A stretch of 20,352 nucleotides of DNA from Methanobrevibacter thaueri (GCF_015062905.1 NZ_SUTK01000029.1:1-20352), one strand, 5' to 3'. Positions 6,580-14,500 are shown, counted from the stretch's first letter. Numbers and translations are program-made. Notes: generated by a model not told the origin, from the sequence alone.

Positions 6580-7404
6580 ATGTTGACCAAAAGAATTATT
6601 CCTTGTTTGGATTGTGACCTGCAGGTTCCCGAAGGCCGTGTTGTTAAAGGTGTTGAGTTTAAGCAAATCAAATATGCCGGAAATCCTGTTGATCTTGCAA
6701 CACGCTACTATGAGGAAGGGGCAGACGAAGTTGTCGTTTTGGACATTACCGCTTCACATGAAAGAAGAGCCACCATGGCCGATGTGATTGACAGATTGAC
6801 CGAAAACGTCTTCATGCCAATCTGTGTAGGAGGAGGAATAAGAAAGGTCGACGATTACATCAACATGCTTAAGGCAGGAGCGGACAAATGCTCAACCAAC
6901 ACTGCAGCCATCAAGAATCCAGAACTTTTAACCGAAGCCTCAAAGGTTGTCGGCTCCCAGGCTGTTGTGATTGGAATCGATGCAAAAAGAAGATATGTCG
7001 ACCATCCTGATGATGCGCCAGATAAGACCGTTATCGAAACCGATAAGGGGTACTGCTGGTTCGATACAAGCATTTACGGCGGACGGGAGTTCACAGGCAT
7101 TGATGCAATCCAGTGGGCAATCGAATGTCAGGACCGTGGTGCCGGTGAAGTGCTCCTGACCAGTATGGACGGCGACGGAACCCAGAACGGCTATGACATC
7201 GAGCTTAACAAGACCATAAATGATGCGGTTGACATTCCGGTCATTGCCAGTGGCGGTGTGGGCGAACCGAAACATATTTTGGAGGTATTTGAAAAGACCG
7301 ATGTTTCAGCAGCGCTGGCCGCAAGCATATTCCACTTCAACCAATACTCAATAGGCACCGTCAAGGAATACCTAAAAGAGAATAATGTGGCTGTTCGCTT
7401 ATGA
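6580..7404 (+). CDS. hisF: Imidazole glycerol phosphate synthase cyclase subunit HisF
   Basis: 274 residues. HisF is the (beta-alpha)8-barrel cyclase that, with the glutaminase HisH, makes imidazole glycerol phosphate and AICAR in histidine biosynthesis. The catalytic aspartates are D11 (IIPCLDCD) and D134 (VIGIDAKR). The phosphate-binding loops VGGGIR and ASGGVG are present, and GREFTGIDAIQWA and LLTSMDGDGT mark the conserved middle. The protein is about 20 residues longer than most bacterial HisF because of an insert at about 139-157 after the second Asp, which I believe is normal in methanogens. No Shine-Dalgarno site precedes the ATG, so translation may start on a short or leaderless transcript. 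The stop overlaps the start of ogg (ATGA), showing a two-gene operon. No other his gene lies nearby. Confidence 0.95.
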   Translation: MLTKRIIPCLDCDLQVPEGRVVKGVEFKQIKYAGNPVDLATRYYEEGADEVVVLDITASHERRATMADVIDRLTENVFMPICVGGGIRKVDDYINMLKAGADKCSTNTAAIKNPELLTEASKVVGSQAVVIGIDAKRRYVDHPDDAPDKTVIETDKGYCWFDTSIYGGREFTGIDAIQWAIECQDRGAGEVLLTSMDGDGTQNGYDIELNKTINDAVDIPVIASGGVGEPKHILEVFEKTDVSAALAASIFHFNQYSIGTVKEYLKENNVAVRL

Positions 7405-8315
7405 TTATCAAATCACCCATCGATTTAGAGTTGACCCAACTGTCCGGCCAGACTTCACAGCCTCCGTGGGCTGTAAATGACGGATGTTTCAGTAATGCCG
7501 TGACTGTTGACGGAAAACCTGCTATTTTTAATGTCGTGCAATCAGGCGATTTTTTAGATTTTAATTTTTCAGGTGATGTTTCAGATAAGAAAGCTATTGA
7601 CAGGCTGAAATATATTTTTGATTTGGATTTTGACTTGGATAAGTTCTACAGGTACCTGAAAGGCCACAGCGAGCTTGCCGAGATGCCTGAATTCTGCAAT
7701 GGCCTGAGACTGTTTTTGGCGCCCGACCCTTTTGAGTGCGTTATCTCATCGATATGCTCCGCAAACAATTCCATCAAAAGGTGGACCCAATCGGTTTCGC
7801 AGATAAAACATAACTGGGGAAACCGGCATGAAAATTACTATACTTTTCCTCAAAGCAACGAACTAGTAAACGTATACTTGGATGAAGAAGAGGAATTTAA
7901 TTTATCAAATATTTCAGATATTGAAAGCTGCACAAATAATCTTAAAAGTTGCGGTGTAGGATATAGAGCACCATACATGAGAAGGGCATCCGAGATGTTT
8001 TCAGATGAAATTGACCTTTCGGAAATTTTTTCCATGAGCTATGATGAGGCATTTGAAACCGTTTTAAAGGTTCCAGGTGTCGGACCGAAGGTGGCGGACT
8101 GCATACTGCTTTACGGATTCAACTTCAGGGAGGCTTTTCCCTCTGACGTATGGATAAAGCGCATCGTTTCACATCTCTACTTTGACGGAAAGGACATCAG
8201 TGTTGCCAAGGTCCGTGATTTTGGAATGGATGAGTTCGGCAAAAATGCGGGCTATGTTCAGCTGTACATGTTTCACTATGCCAGAAAATCCGGACTCATG
8301 AAAAAATTGAAATAG
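7401..8315 (+). CDS. ogg: 8-oxoguanine DNA glycosylase of the OGG1 type (HhH-GPD family)
   Basis: 304 residues. The enzyme should remove oxidised guanine from DNA and cut the strand by beta-elimination. The N-terminal beta domain includes PPWAVNDGCFSN. The helical core has GLRLFLAPDPFECVISSIC and SANNSIKR, as in OGG1. The helix-hairpin-helix reads VPGVGPKVADCILL with the Schiff-base lysine K230. The activating aspartate is D249 in FPSDVWIKR. CGVGYRAPYM matches the OGG1 GLGYRA motif. Length and order agree with OGG1 rather than with the shorter archaeal Ogg2 or AGOG types, and there is no Fe-S cysteine cluster as in endonuclease III. The start overlaps the hisF stop by four bases, so translation is coupled to hisF. 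The convergent protease gene ends 11 bases beyond the stop. Confidence 0.88.
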   Translation: MIIKSPIDLELTQLSGQTSQPPWAVNDGCFSNAVTVDGKPAIFNVVQSGDFLDFNFSGDVSDKKAIDRLKYIFDLDFDLDKFYRYLKGHSELAEMPEFCNGLRLFLAPDPFECVISSICSANNSIKRWTQSVSQIKHNWGNRHENYYTFPQSNELVNVYLDEEEEFNLSNISDIESCTNNLKSCGVGYRAPYMRRASEMFSDEIDLSEIFSMSYDEAFETVLKVPGVGPKVADCILLYGFNFREAFPSDVWIKRIVSHLYFDGKDISVAKVRDFGMDEFGKNAGYVQLYMFHYARKSGLMKKLK

Positions 8316-8326
8316 GAATCGGAAAT

Positions 8327-9196
8327 TTACCATAATTTTTCTGTTTTTTCCTCAAACCAGCCTTTTTTTGTTCCAACATAATACAGCGCTAATGTTGAGA
8401 TTACACTGACGATAATTGTTGAGGCAAAGTCATATGGGGTAATTACAGATGAGCTCACTTCAAATCCTAAAGCTACAAAATATGCGCTGATCAGGTTATT
8501 CACGCTATGAAGTGCGCAAGCAGCTTCCAGGCCGTTGCTGCGCCAGGTTAAAAATCCTAAACAGATTCCCTGCATGAACACTCCAATCACTCCCAGGATG
8601 CTGTAGGGATGCAGGGACGTAAAGACTATGGACTGAAGAACAATCGCCAGAACAGGTATCTTGAACCAGGATCCGAATGTTTGCATCACCAGGCCTCGCA
8701 TAATGTATTCCTCTCCAATGCATTGCAAAGGCACGATAATAAGGCATATGACAAAGAATGTCAGTGTCAACGTATTTGGCCCTTTTTGCCCATGTATCAA
8801 TGTATTCATGATTTCAAATATCAGATATACCGCCAATGGAATTGTCAGTGATTTGAAGAAGAGTTTCCAATTCCATCCTCCGCGTGATGAGGAATAGGAT
8901 GAAAACGGCCTGTCTCGAACAATTTTTGTTGCAACATAAAGTGATGGTAAAAAGATTGCCACAGACAGATAACCGATGTAGCTTCCAACTTCTGAATTCA
9001 GAGATTCGTATCCCTGTAACAGTAGTGCGTTAATGGAATCAGAACCATATGCGGCACTGAAAATTACCAATAGCAAAGCCTGCAGTGCCAGGAATACAAT
9101 TGTTCCGATTATCAACACAAGGATAGGCTTGTACCATCTATATTTTTCAAAAGTTCTTGGAAATGTGATATAATCGGGAAAGTTATTTTCGCTCAT
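8327..9196 (-). CDS. CPBP-family (CAAX-type) intramembrane metalloprotease
   Basis: 289 residues from the ATG at 9196, with about eight hydrophobic segments. All three motifs of the CPBP/Abi family are intact: EEYIMR (E162, E163, R167), FTSLH (F192 to H196), and HSVNN (H230 to N234). These form the metal and catalytic site of the Rce1-like glutamic intramembrane proteases. In prokaryotes such proteins process or protect peptides, or serve unknown regulatory roles; the substrate here is unknown and no peptide gene is seen next to it. A longer frame reaches 9346, inside the divergent MFS gene. The ATG at 9196 is preferred because a TATA-like TTTAAATA lies about 26 bases upstream and no Shine-Dalgarno site is present, as for a leaderless mRNA. 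It is divergent from the MFS gene and convergent with ogg. Confidence 0.85.
   Translation of the reverse strand: MSENNFPDYITFPRTFEKYRWYKPILVLIIGTIVFLALQALLLVIFSAAYGSDSINALLLQGYESLNSEVGSYIGYLSVAIFLPSLYVATKIVRDRPFSSYSSSRGGWNWKLFFKSLTIPLAVYLIFEIMNTLIHGQKGPNTLTLTFFVICLIIVPLQCIGEEYIMRGLVMQTFGSWFKIPVLAIVLQSIVFTSLHPYSILGVIGVFMQGICLGFLTWRSNGLEAACALHSVNNLISAYFVALGFEVSSSVITPYDFASTIIVSVISTLALYYVGTKKGWFEEKTEKLW
8336..8370 (+). terminator. U-rich tracts likely ending the hisF-ogg transcript, inside the protease gene
   Basis: Downstream of the ogg stop the plus strand reads TTTTTCTGTTTTTTCC, then CCTTTTTTTG. These tracts are the antisense of the 3' end of the protease gene. Archaeal RNA polymerase terminates at such runs, so the ogg terminator probably overlaps the opposing gene. 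Confidence 0.4.
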
Positions 9197-9218
9197 GATT
9201 GTAGTATATTTTAAAAAA

Positions 9219-9226
9219 TATTTAAA
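9219..9226. promoter_or_regulatory. TATA-like element shared by the protease and MFS genes
   Basis: TATTTAAA on plus and TTTAAATA on minus. Its centre is about 26 bases from the protease ATG (9196) and 30 bases from the MFS ATG (9252), the expected TATA-to-start distance for leaderless or near-leaderless transcripts. Neither ATG has a convincing Shine-Dalgarno site. Confidence 0.45.
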
Positions 9227-9251
9227 GTTAGTCATGAATATATTAATAGTG

Positions 9252-10619
9252 ATGGAAAAGAAAAATTTGCTCTTATTGATTTGTACGGTATTGTCATTTT
9301 TCACTGTTTTTGCGGTCAATGCAGTGACCATTGTAATTCCGACCATTGCAGCCGAATTTCACATGAGCAATATCGTTCAAAACTGGGTAACAATTATTTT
9401 TTTATTGGTTGTGGCGGTTCTCTCGGTTCCTGCCGGCCAAATTTCAGGCAAATACGGCCTTAAGAGAGTCACAAAGATAAGCATTGTTCTGTTCATTATA
9501 ATTTCCATTGTCAATGTGCTCGTCACCTCACAGGAGCAGTTTCTTGCCTGCAGGTTTATTTTGGGAATATCCCTGGCTTTCATCAATGTCACCTCGATGG
9601 CAATGATAGTGTCTGCGTTTCCCCCTGAGGAGCGTGGAAAGGCATTGGGAATCAACATCACAGGAGTCTATGTGGGACTTTCTTTGTCTCCGGTTCTGGG
9701 CGGAATCCTGAACTACAATCTCGGCTGGAGATCCGTAGTGCTTTTCGGCGTGCCCTTCCTGTTTGTGATTTTAGCGTTGCTCTTGACAAGAATCGACGAC
9801 GAATGGATTTCATTTGAGAGCATTCCATTGGATGTCAAAGGGTCATTGACGTATGGAATCGGAATGGTGCTTTTCATGTACGGCTTTACCATTTTAAACA
9901 CACAGTTGGGAATGATTCTGACCGTATTGGGAGTCATAATACTGGCGATATTCGGACTGATCGAGCTTAGACAAACACATCCCGTATTCGACATAAGGTT
10001 CTTTAAGAATCACAAGTTCCTCTCAGCCAATTTCGCGTCACTGTGCGCATATCTGGCCACATATGCCGTTACAACAATTCTTAATTATCATCTGCAGTAC
10101 ATCAAGGGATTCGATTCACAGACTGCAGGAATGATACTGCTTGTCGCCCCATTGTGTCAGGTGGTTCTGGCCCCTATTGCGGGAAGACTGTCCGACAGGT
10201 TCGTGCCTCAAATCCTGGCTGCAATCGGAATGGGGCTTGGAACTCTTTCGCTGTTTCTGTTCTCCTCTCTGGATGCTGCAACCCCAATGGAATTTTTAAT
10301 CGTGTCCATGATAATCTATGGTATAGGTTTCGGACTCTTTTCACCGCCAAATACGAATGTCATAATGGGTTCCGTTCCACCGAAGGACACATCAGTGGCA
10401 TCTGCAGCGGTTGCGACAATGCGTACGGTCGGCCAGGCAATGAGTATGGGAATATTGACACTTGTATTTGCTTTTATAATGGGTGATGTTCCGATAATCC
10501 AGCAGTACTATCCTCTGCTGATTCAAAGCTGTCAGATAACCTGCATCATTTGTGTTGTGTTGTGCATTGCATCAGTATTTGCCTCATTTGTTGGAATCAG
10601 GGCGAAAACTTCTGAATAA
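9252..10619 (+). CDS. MFS transporter, DHA2-type (14 TM) drug:proton antiporter-like
   Basis: 455 residues from the ATG at 9252, almost wholly hydrophobic, with about 14 predicted membrane segments. Family motifs are visible: motif A GQISGKYGLKRV after TM2, motif B RFILGISLAF in TM4, and an antiporter-type motif C GVYVGLSLSPVLGGIL in TM5 followed by NLGWR. This places it with the DHA2 multidrug exporters, which use the proton gradient to expel cationic or amphiphilic compounds; the substrate cannot be read from sequence. Upstream in-frame starts exist at 9195 and 9234. They would lie before or at the predicted TATA element (9219-9226), so 9252 is preferred. The 57-base gap to the MATE gene has its own TATA-like box. 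Its neighbours suggest a small block for export or envelope stress. Confidence 0.85.
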   Translation: MEKKNLLLLICTVLSFFTVFAVNAVTIVIPTIAAEFHMSNIVQNWVTIIFLLVVAVLSVPAGQISGKYGLKRVTKISIVLFIIISIVNVLVTSQEQFLACRFILGISLAFINVTSMAMIVSAFPPEERGKALGINITGVYVGLSLSPVLGGILNYNLGWRSVVLFGVPFLFVILALLLTRIDDEWISFESIPLDVKGSLTYGIGMVLFMYGFTILNTQLGMILTVLGVIILAIFGLIELRQTHPVFDIRFFKNHKFLSANFASLCAYLATYAVTTILNYHLQYIKGFDSQTAGMILLVAPLCQVVLAPIAGRLSDRFVPQILAAIGMGLGTLSLFLFSSLDAATPMEFLIVSMIIYGIGFGLFSPPNTNVIMGSVPPKDTSVASAAVATMRTVGQAMSMGILTLVFAFIMGDVPIIQQYYPLLIQSCQITCIICVVLCIASVFASFVGIRAKTSE

Positions 10620-10641
10620 TTCGATGCTTGGCATGAATGAG

Positions 10642-10650
10642 TACTTATAG
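10642..10650 (+). promoter_or_regulatory. Candidate TATA box of the MATE-ATPase gene
   Basis: TACTTATAG lies about 31 bases before the ATG at 10677, and there is no clear Shine-Dalgarno site. This implies a very short leader. CATATAATA (10660-10668) is also AT-rich but too near the ATG to act as a TATA box. Confidence 0.35.
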
Positions 10651-10676
10651 GATGTGCAGCATATAATAACATAGTT

Positions 10677-12386
10677 ATGGAAAGGAAATATCAATTCTTA
10701 AGGGACAAGTATTACGAGCTGCTTCTGCCTACATTGTTCATGGTGATGTCAGAAAAGATAGCGGTTGTTATAGATGTAGTCGTAATTGGACTGCTTATCG
10801 GAGGTTCACAGCTATCCTCATTAAACTTAATGTCTCCTCTCCTTTATTTCACTGGCATATTCTATGTTCTTTTCGGTCAGGGAGGCAGCCTGCTGGCATT
10901 AAGGGCAAAATCGGATTTGGATGAGGAAAAGTCCAATTTCTATTTCACCGTTTCAATTATTGGAATCATCGTGATTTCATTGATTTATGTTGCTGTGATA
11001 TTCGTTTTTTCAGATAATATACTGCACCTGTTGAACGCCCCATCCGACATATATTATCAGGCTAAGAGTTATCTCTTTGCAATAATGTTTTTCTATCCTT
11101 TGAATTGTTTCATTATAGTTATTTCATATTTCCTTCGCTCAGACGGATTCCCTAAATTGCCGTTCTATTCAGTCCTGATAGCTAATGTAACAAATATAAT
11201 ATTGGACTTCATATTTTTGGAAGGTTTCCATATGGGCATGGAAGGTGCCGCCCTGTCAACGGTTGCCGGATATGCCGTTGGTGTGGCTTACATATCAAGA
11301 TACCTGTTCAGTAAAAGACGTTCCTTTAAGTTTGTTTCACCCGCCAAGCTGAAAATAAGGCAGATATTCAATTCCCTAAAACAAATAATGCTCAACACTC
11401 CCGAAGTTGTCGGAAAGATATTTTTCTCAATTCAGATGGCAGTCTTTACATATCTCTGCTCCACCTATTACGGTGCGGCGGGGCTTTTGGCGTTTCTTGT
11501 ATATGACAACTCCGAAACTTTCGTCTACATCGTCCTTTCAGGAATCATGAAGGCATTGACTCCAATTGTGGCCGTGTTTTATAAGGAATTTGATTTTAAG
11601 GCTGTGAAATATATACTCAAAAAATCAATTATGCATGTCTTAATTGTCAGTATCCCCGTTGCTATCCTTTTCTTCGTGTATCCGGAAATATTGATTAAGC
11701 TATTCAACATTACAAATCCCCAATACATTCAAATCGTTACCTTGGCAATACGCATAACTTCATTTGGATTGGTTGGACGCTGCATGTCCTATCTCCTGGC
11801 CAATTATGCCCAGGCCATCGAGCAGAACAGGATTTCATTTACAATCACATTTTGCGAAGAGTTTCTGATTTCCATTGTTGCAGCATTGGTATTGACTCAT
11901 TTCATCGGGGGAGTCGGAATATGGATTGCAATCCTATTGTCTGAAACAGTGCCTCTTTTAATCTATCTTATTATGGCCAAACGTCTCCAAATATCTCATG
12001 AAATCAAAAATCTCTTCTTGCTTAAGGATTCGAAACTTGTGAATTTCACATATGTCAAAGGGAATAATGAGTATTCTGATGAGCTTTTGGAAAAAATCGA
12101 AACAATATTCAAGGACTATGCTCCGCTCTTTTTCTCATCGGTGGAGGGCATATGCGAAAACATTTTCGAGCATGAGCCTTCAGTCGATCAGATTGATGTT
12201 ACTGTAAGATTGGTAGACGGAAATGCAGTGGTCCTCTTCATCGATGACGGCGAGTTATACAATCCGTTCAATAATAAGGAGTTCAATGAATCTCAAACAA
12301 TTAGAAAACTCAAGGAAAGCAATTGTGAATTCGACTATACGAATGTTTTGGGATTCAACAAGTCATATGTTCGGTTCAATTACTAG
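10677..12386 (+). CDS. MATE-family membrane protein fused to a C-terminal histidine-kinase-like ATPase domain
   Basis: 569 residues. Residues 1-440 have about 12 membrane segments and resemble MATE/polysaccharide-flippase-fold exporters; N-terminal DKYYELLLPTLFMVMSEKIA and the symmetric second half starting near KQIMLNTPEVVG support this. MATE transporters are usually about 450 residues. Residues 449-569 are soluble and look like a GHKL/anti-sigma-type ATPase domain: an N-box-like ENIFEH (N495, H499), a G1-like DDGELYNPF (D524, G525, F531), and a final VLGFNKSYVRF in place of a glycine-rich lid. The general-base Glu expected four residues before N495 is Gly491, with Glu490 next to it, so hydrolysis is doubtful. 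The domain could sense nucleotide or bind a partner; that is inference. No regulator or kinase gene lies beside it. The cyclophilin gene converges on its end. Confidence 0.8.
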   Translation: MERKYQFLRDKYYELLLPTLFMVMSEKIAVVIDVVVIGLLIGGSQLSSLNLMSPLLYFTGIFYVLFGQGGSLLALRAKSDLDEEKSNFYFTVSIIGIIVISLIYVAVIFVFSDNILHLLNAPSDIYYQAKSYLFAIMFFYPLNCFIIVISYFLRSDGFPKLPFYSVLIANVTNIILDFIFLEGFHMGMEGAALSTVAGYAVGVAYISRYLFSKRRSFKFVSPAKLKIRQIFNSLKQIMLNTPEVVGKIFFSIQMAVFTYLCSTYYGAAGLLAFLVYDNSETFVYIVLSGIMKALTPIVAVFYKEFDFKAVKYILKKSIMHVLIVSIPVAILFFVYPEILIKLFNITNPQYIQIVTLAIRITSFGLVGRCMSYLLANYAQAIEQNRISFTITFCEEFLISIVAALVLTHFIGGVGIWIAILLSETVPLLIYLIMAKRLQISHEIKNLFLLKDSKLVNFTYVKGNNEYSDELLEKIETIFKDYAPLFFSSVEGICENIFEHEPSVDQIDVTVRLVDGNAVVLFIDDGELYNPFNNKEFNESQTIRKLKESNCEFDYTNVLGFNKSYVRFNY

Positions 12387-12388
12387 TT

Positions 12389-12426
12389 TTAAAAAAAAGA
12401 AGTTGAAAGATAAGGAATTATCTTTC
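12389..12426 (-). terminator. Hairpin terminator of the cyclophilin gene with the stop codon in its stem
   Basis: On the minus strand GAAAGATAA, loop TTCC, then TTATCTTTC form a perfect 9-bp stem (12405-12426), followed by AACTTCTTTTTTTT. The cyclophilin TAA (12418-12420) is part of the stem. Confidence 0.75.
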
Positions 12427-12849
12427 TTCAATGGTGACTTTGTTCATCACGTCACCTTGTTGGATGGCATCAACAACGTCTTGGCCTTTGATTACTTGGC
12501 CGAATACGGTGTGAACGCCGTCTAAGTGTGGTTGTGGACAGTGTGTAATGAAGAATTGGCTTCCTCCAGTGTCTTTACCTGCATGTGCCATTGATAGTGC
12601 ACCAGTACCATGTTTGTGTGGGTTTCCTTCGGTTTCACATTTGATTGTGTAACCAGGTCCTCCGGTACCGTTACCTTTAGGGCATCCTCCTTGGATTACA
12701 AAGTTTGGGATTACCCTGTGGAAGGTCAATCCGTCATAAAATCCTTCGTTGATTAATTTTTCAAAGTTAGCTACAGTACCTGGAGCTTCGTTTGGGAATA
12801 ATTCTAATTCGATGTTACCTTTGTCAGTTTCGATTATAGCGACTTTCAT
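12418..12849 (-). CDS. Peptidyl-prolyl cis-trans isomerase, cyclophilin type
   Basis: 143 residues, no signal peptide, so cytoplasmic. The single-domain cyclophilin fold is complete and speeds prolyl bond isomerisation during protein folding. Catalytic and binding residues are visible: R45 and F50 in FHRVIPNFVIQGG, Q53, the GTGGPGY loop (61-67), GALSMAHAG (83-91), SQFFI (97-101) and H113 in LDGVHTVFG. The tryptophan that binds cyclosporin in human cyclophilin A is replaced by H108, as in many prokaryotic members. The start at 12849 has a GGTGAT site about five bases upstream. It is transcribed divergently from argD and converges on the MATE gene. Confidence 0.95.
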   Translation of the reverse strand: MKVAIIETDKGNIELELFPNEAPGTVANFEKLINEGFYDGLTFHRVIPNFVIQGGCPKGNGTGGPGYTIKCETEGNPHKHGTGALSMAHAGKDTGGSQFFITHCPQPHLDGVHTVFGQVIKGQDVVDAIQQGDVMNKVTIEER

Positions 12850-12920
12850 TTTATCACCTAATTTTTATATAATATTAATAATATAGTATTATTGATTAAA
12901 ATATTTTATGGAGACTTTAT
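12850..12920. promoter_or_regulatory. Divergent promoter region between the cyclophilin gene and argD
   Basis: This AT-only spacer contains several TATA-like words: ACTATATT on the minus strand about 40 bases from the cyclophilin ATG, and TAATATAG around 12880-12890 on the plus strand for argD. GGTGAT for the cyclophilin and GGAG (12910-12913) for argD are the ribosome-binding sites. Confidence 0.45.
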
Positions 12921-14081
12921 ATGAATACTCAAGAATTAATTAAGATTGAAGATGATTATTTCATAAACACTTTCACCAGACAGCCAATCGTACTTGACCA
13001 CGGGGAAGGTGTTAAAGTATGGGATATCGACGGTAAGGAATATGTGGACATGTTTGCAGGAATTGCGGTCAACTGTTTAGGTCACAATCATCCTAAACTT
13101 GTAAAGGCAATCCAGGACCAGGCAGAAAAGCTCATTCACATTTCAAGCATATACTACAACGAGCCTGCTTTAATCTATGCCAAAAGATTGGTCGACAAAA
13201 CAGGTTTCGACAGAATATTTTACGCAAACAGCGGTGCTGAGGCAAATGAGGGAGCTATCAAGTTAGCTGTCAAATACACAGGAAAAAGTGAAGTTATCTC
13301 AACTGTAGAGTCATTCCACGGAAGGACCATAATGACACTTGCTGCAACAGGTCACGAACATTATCACGAACCATTCAAATGCATCTTGCCAAAAGGCTTC
13401 ATCAATGTACCATACAATGATTTGGAAGCAATCAAGGAAGCAGTTACAGAAAACACTGCAGCAATCATTGTCGAACCTATCCAAGGTGAAGGCGGAGTCA
13501 ACGTTCCTGATATTGAATACCTCAAGGGAATCGAAAAGATCTGTAAGGAAAACGACATCGTTTTCATCGTCGATGAGGTACAGACAGGATTTGGAAGATG
13601 CGGAACACTCTTCGCTCATGAACTCTTTGACGTAAAACCTGACATAATGACAATGGCTAAAGGTATCGGTGGAGGAGTCCCAATGGGAGGAATCCTTGCA
13701 ACCGAAAAGGTAGCTGCAGCATTCGTTCCAGGCGACCACGGAACAACCTTCGGTGGAGGTCCATTGGTTGCAGCGGCAGCTAATGCGGTTCTTGATGCGT
13801 TTGAAGAGGAAAATATCCTTGACAATGTCAATGAAGTCGGCGAATACTTCATATCCGAACTTAAAAAATTGGATAAGGAAATAATCGCTGATGTGCGTGG
13901 TAAAGGTTTAATGGTAGGTATTGAATTGACCAAGCCTGGCGCAGAATATGTCGACAAATTAAGAGAAGCAGGATTTTTAATCAACTGCACTGCCGACAAG
14001 GTCTTAAGGTTTGTTCCACCATTGACAATTACAAAAACTGAAATTGACCAGTTTGTAAAAGCTTTAGATGAAATACTCTAA
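12921..14081 (+). CDS. argD: Acetylornithine aminotransferase
   Basis: 386 residues, a class III PLP-dependent aminotransferase. It interconverts N-acetylglutamate semialdehyde and N-acetylornithine in arginine synthesis and may also act on the succinyl-diaminopimelate analogue in some organisms. PLP-site features: NSGAEANEGAIKLA (103-116), SFHGRT (131-136), EPIQGEGG (185-192), D218 in VDEVQTGFGR, and the Schiff-base lysine K247 in TMAKGIGGGVPMG; TTFGGG follows. Length is normal. GGAG lies seven bases before the ATG. The stop overlaps the stop of the convergent Nudix gene by a few bases. No other arg gene is adjacent; the neighbouring lysA and dapF belong to lysine synthesis. Confidence 0.94.
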   Translation: MNTQELIKIEDDYFINTFTRQPIVLDHGEGVKVWDIDGKEYVDMFAGIAVNCLGHNHPKLVKAIQDQAEKLIHISSIYYNEPALIYAKRLVDKTGFDRIFYANSGAEANEGAIKLAVKYTGKSEVISTVESFHGRTIMTLAATGHEHYHEPFKCILPKGFINVPYNDLEAIKEAVTENTAAIIVEPIQGEGGVNVPDIEYLKGIEKICKENDIVFIVDEVQTGFGRCGTLFAHELFDVKPDIMTMAKGIGGGVPMGGILATEKVAAAFVPGDHGTTFGGGPLVAAAANAVLDAFEEENILDNVNEVGEYFISELKKLDKEIIADVRGKGLMVGIELTKPGAEYVDKLREAGFLINCTADKVLRFVPPLTITKTEIDQFVKALDEIL

Positions 14082-14479
14082 AGCTCATAATTTCTTTTTT
14101 CTAAAACTTTTTTAAAGGAACTTGACAGTTCCAGACTCTCTATTTTTTCAATTGAGGCCCACATGTATTCTGTGTGCTCTTCGCTTATTTCAACGCTTCC
14201 CTCAACATCATCCAGATACATCATCAGCTGAACGGTCCTTTTGTGGGAATAGTCGTTTTGTACAGCCTCGCAGAAGTCCCCCACATTCACATCCAGATTG
14301 GTCTCTTCCTTAATCTCTCGAACAAGAGCGTCGGCGAAATGCTCTCCCTTTTCAACCTTTCCGCCGGGAAGCTCCCACATTTCAGGATCGGTCTTGCTTT
14401 TCGGATGCCTTTTGACAATCAGGATTTCGCCTGTATCATTCCTGATGATGCCTCTAACAGTTAGTCCATATGATTTCAT
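14078..14479 (-). CDS. Nudix hydrolase (MutT-like)
   Basis: 133 residues. The Nudix box runs from G40 to L62: GKVEKGE, seven residues, then REIKEETNL. It fits GX5EX7REUXEEXGU except that the penultimate Gly is Asn61. Nudix enzymes hydrolyse nucleoside diphosphates linked to another group; WELPGGK before the box is common in MutT-like 8-oxo-dGTP or CTP pyrophosphohydrolases, but the substrate cannot be assigned. The ogg gene 6 kb away would be a functional companion if this enzyme clears oxidised nucleotides; that is speculation. No Shine-Dalgarno site precedes the ATG. A TATA-like element sits about 26 bases upstream, suggesting a leaderless mRNA. The last bases of the gene overlap the argD stop, tail to tail. 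Confidence 0.9.
   Translation of the reverse strand: MKSYGLTVRGIIRNDTGEILIVKRHPKSKTDPEMWELPGGKVEKGEHFADALVREIKEETNLDVNVGDFCEAVQNDYSHKRTVQLMMYLDDVEGSVEISEEHTEYMWASIEKIESLELSSSFKKVLEKRNYEL
14091..14116 (+). terminator. U-tract likely ending argD, inside the Nudix gene
   Basis: The plus strand reads TTTCTTTTTTC, then AAAACTTTTTT, starting 10 bases after the argD stop. The tract is antisense to the Lys-rich C-terminal codons of the Nudix gene. No hairpin is seen. Confidence 0.45.
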
Positions 14480-14500
14480 AATATTATTTTTAATCTTCTA

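Noticed and set aside
8498..8851. Overlapping frames on both strands within the protease gene
   Set aside because: They are shadows of the CPBP protease, which has all three family motifs and a consistent membrane profile.
9195..9346. Longer N-termini for the protease (from 9346) and the MFS protein (from 9195)
   Set aside because: The extensions would overlap each other's coding regions and the shared TATA element, and the added residues resemble no part of either family.
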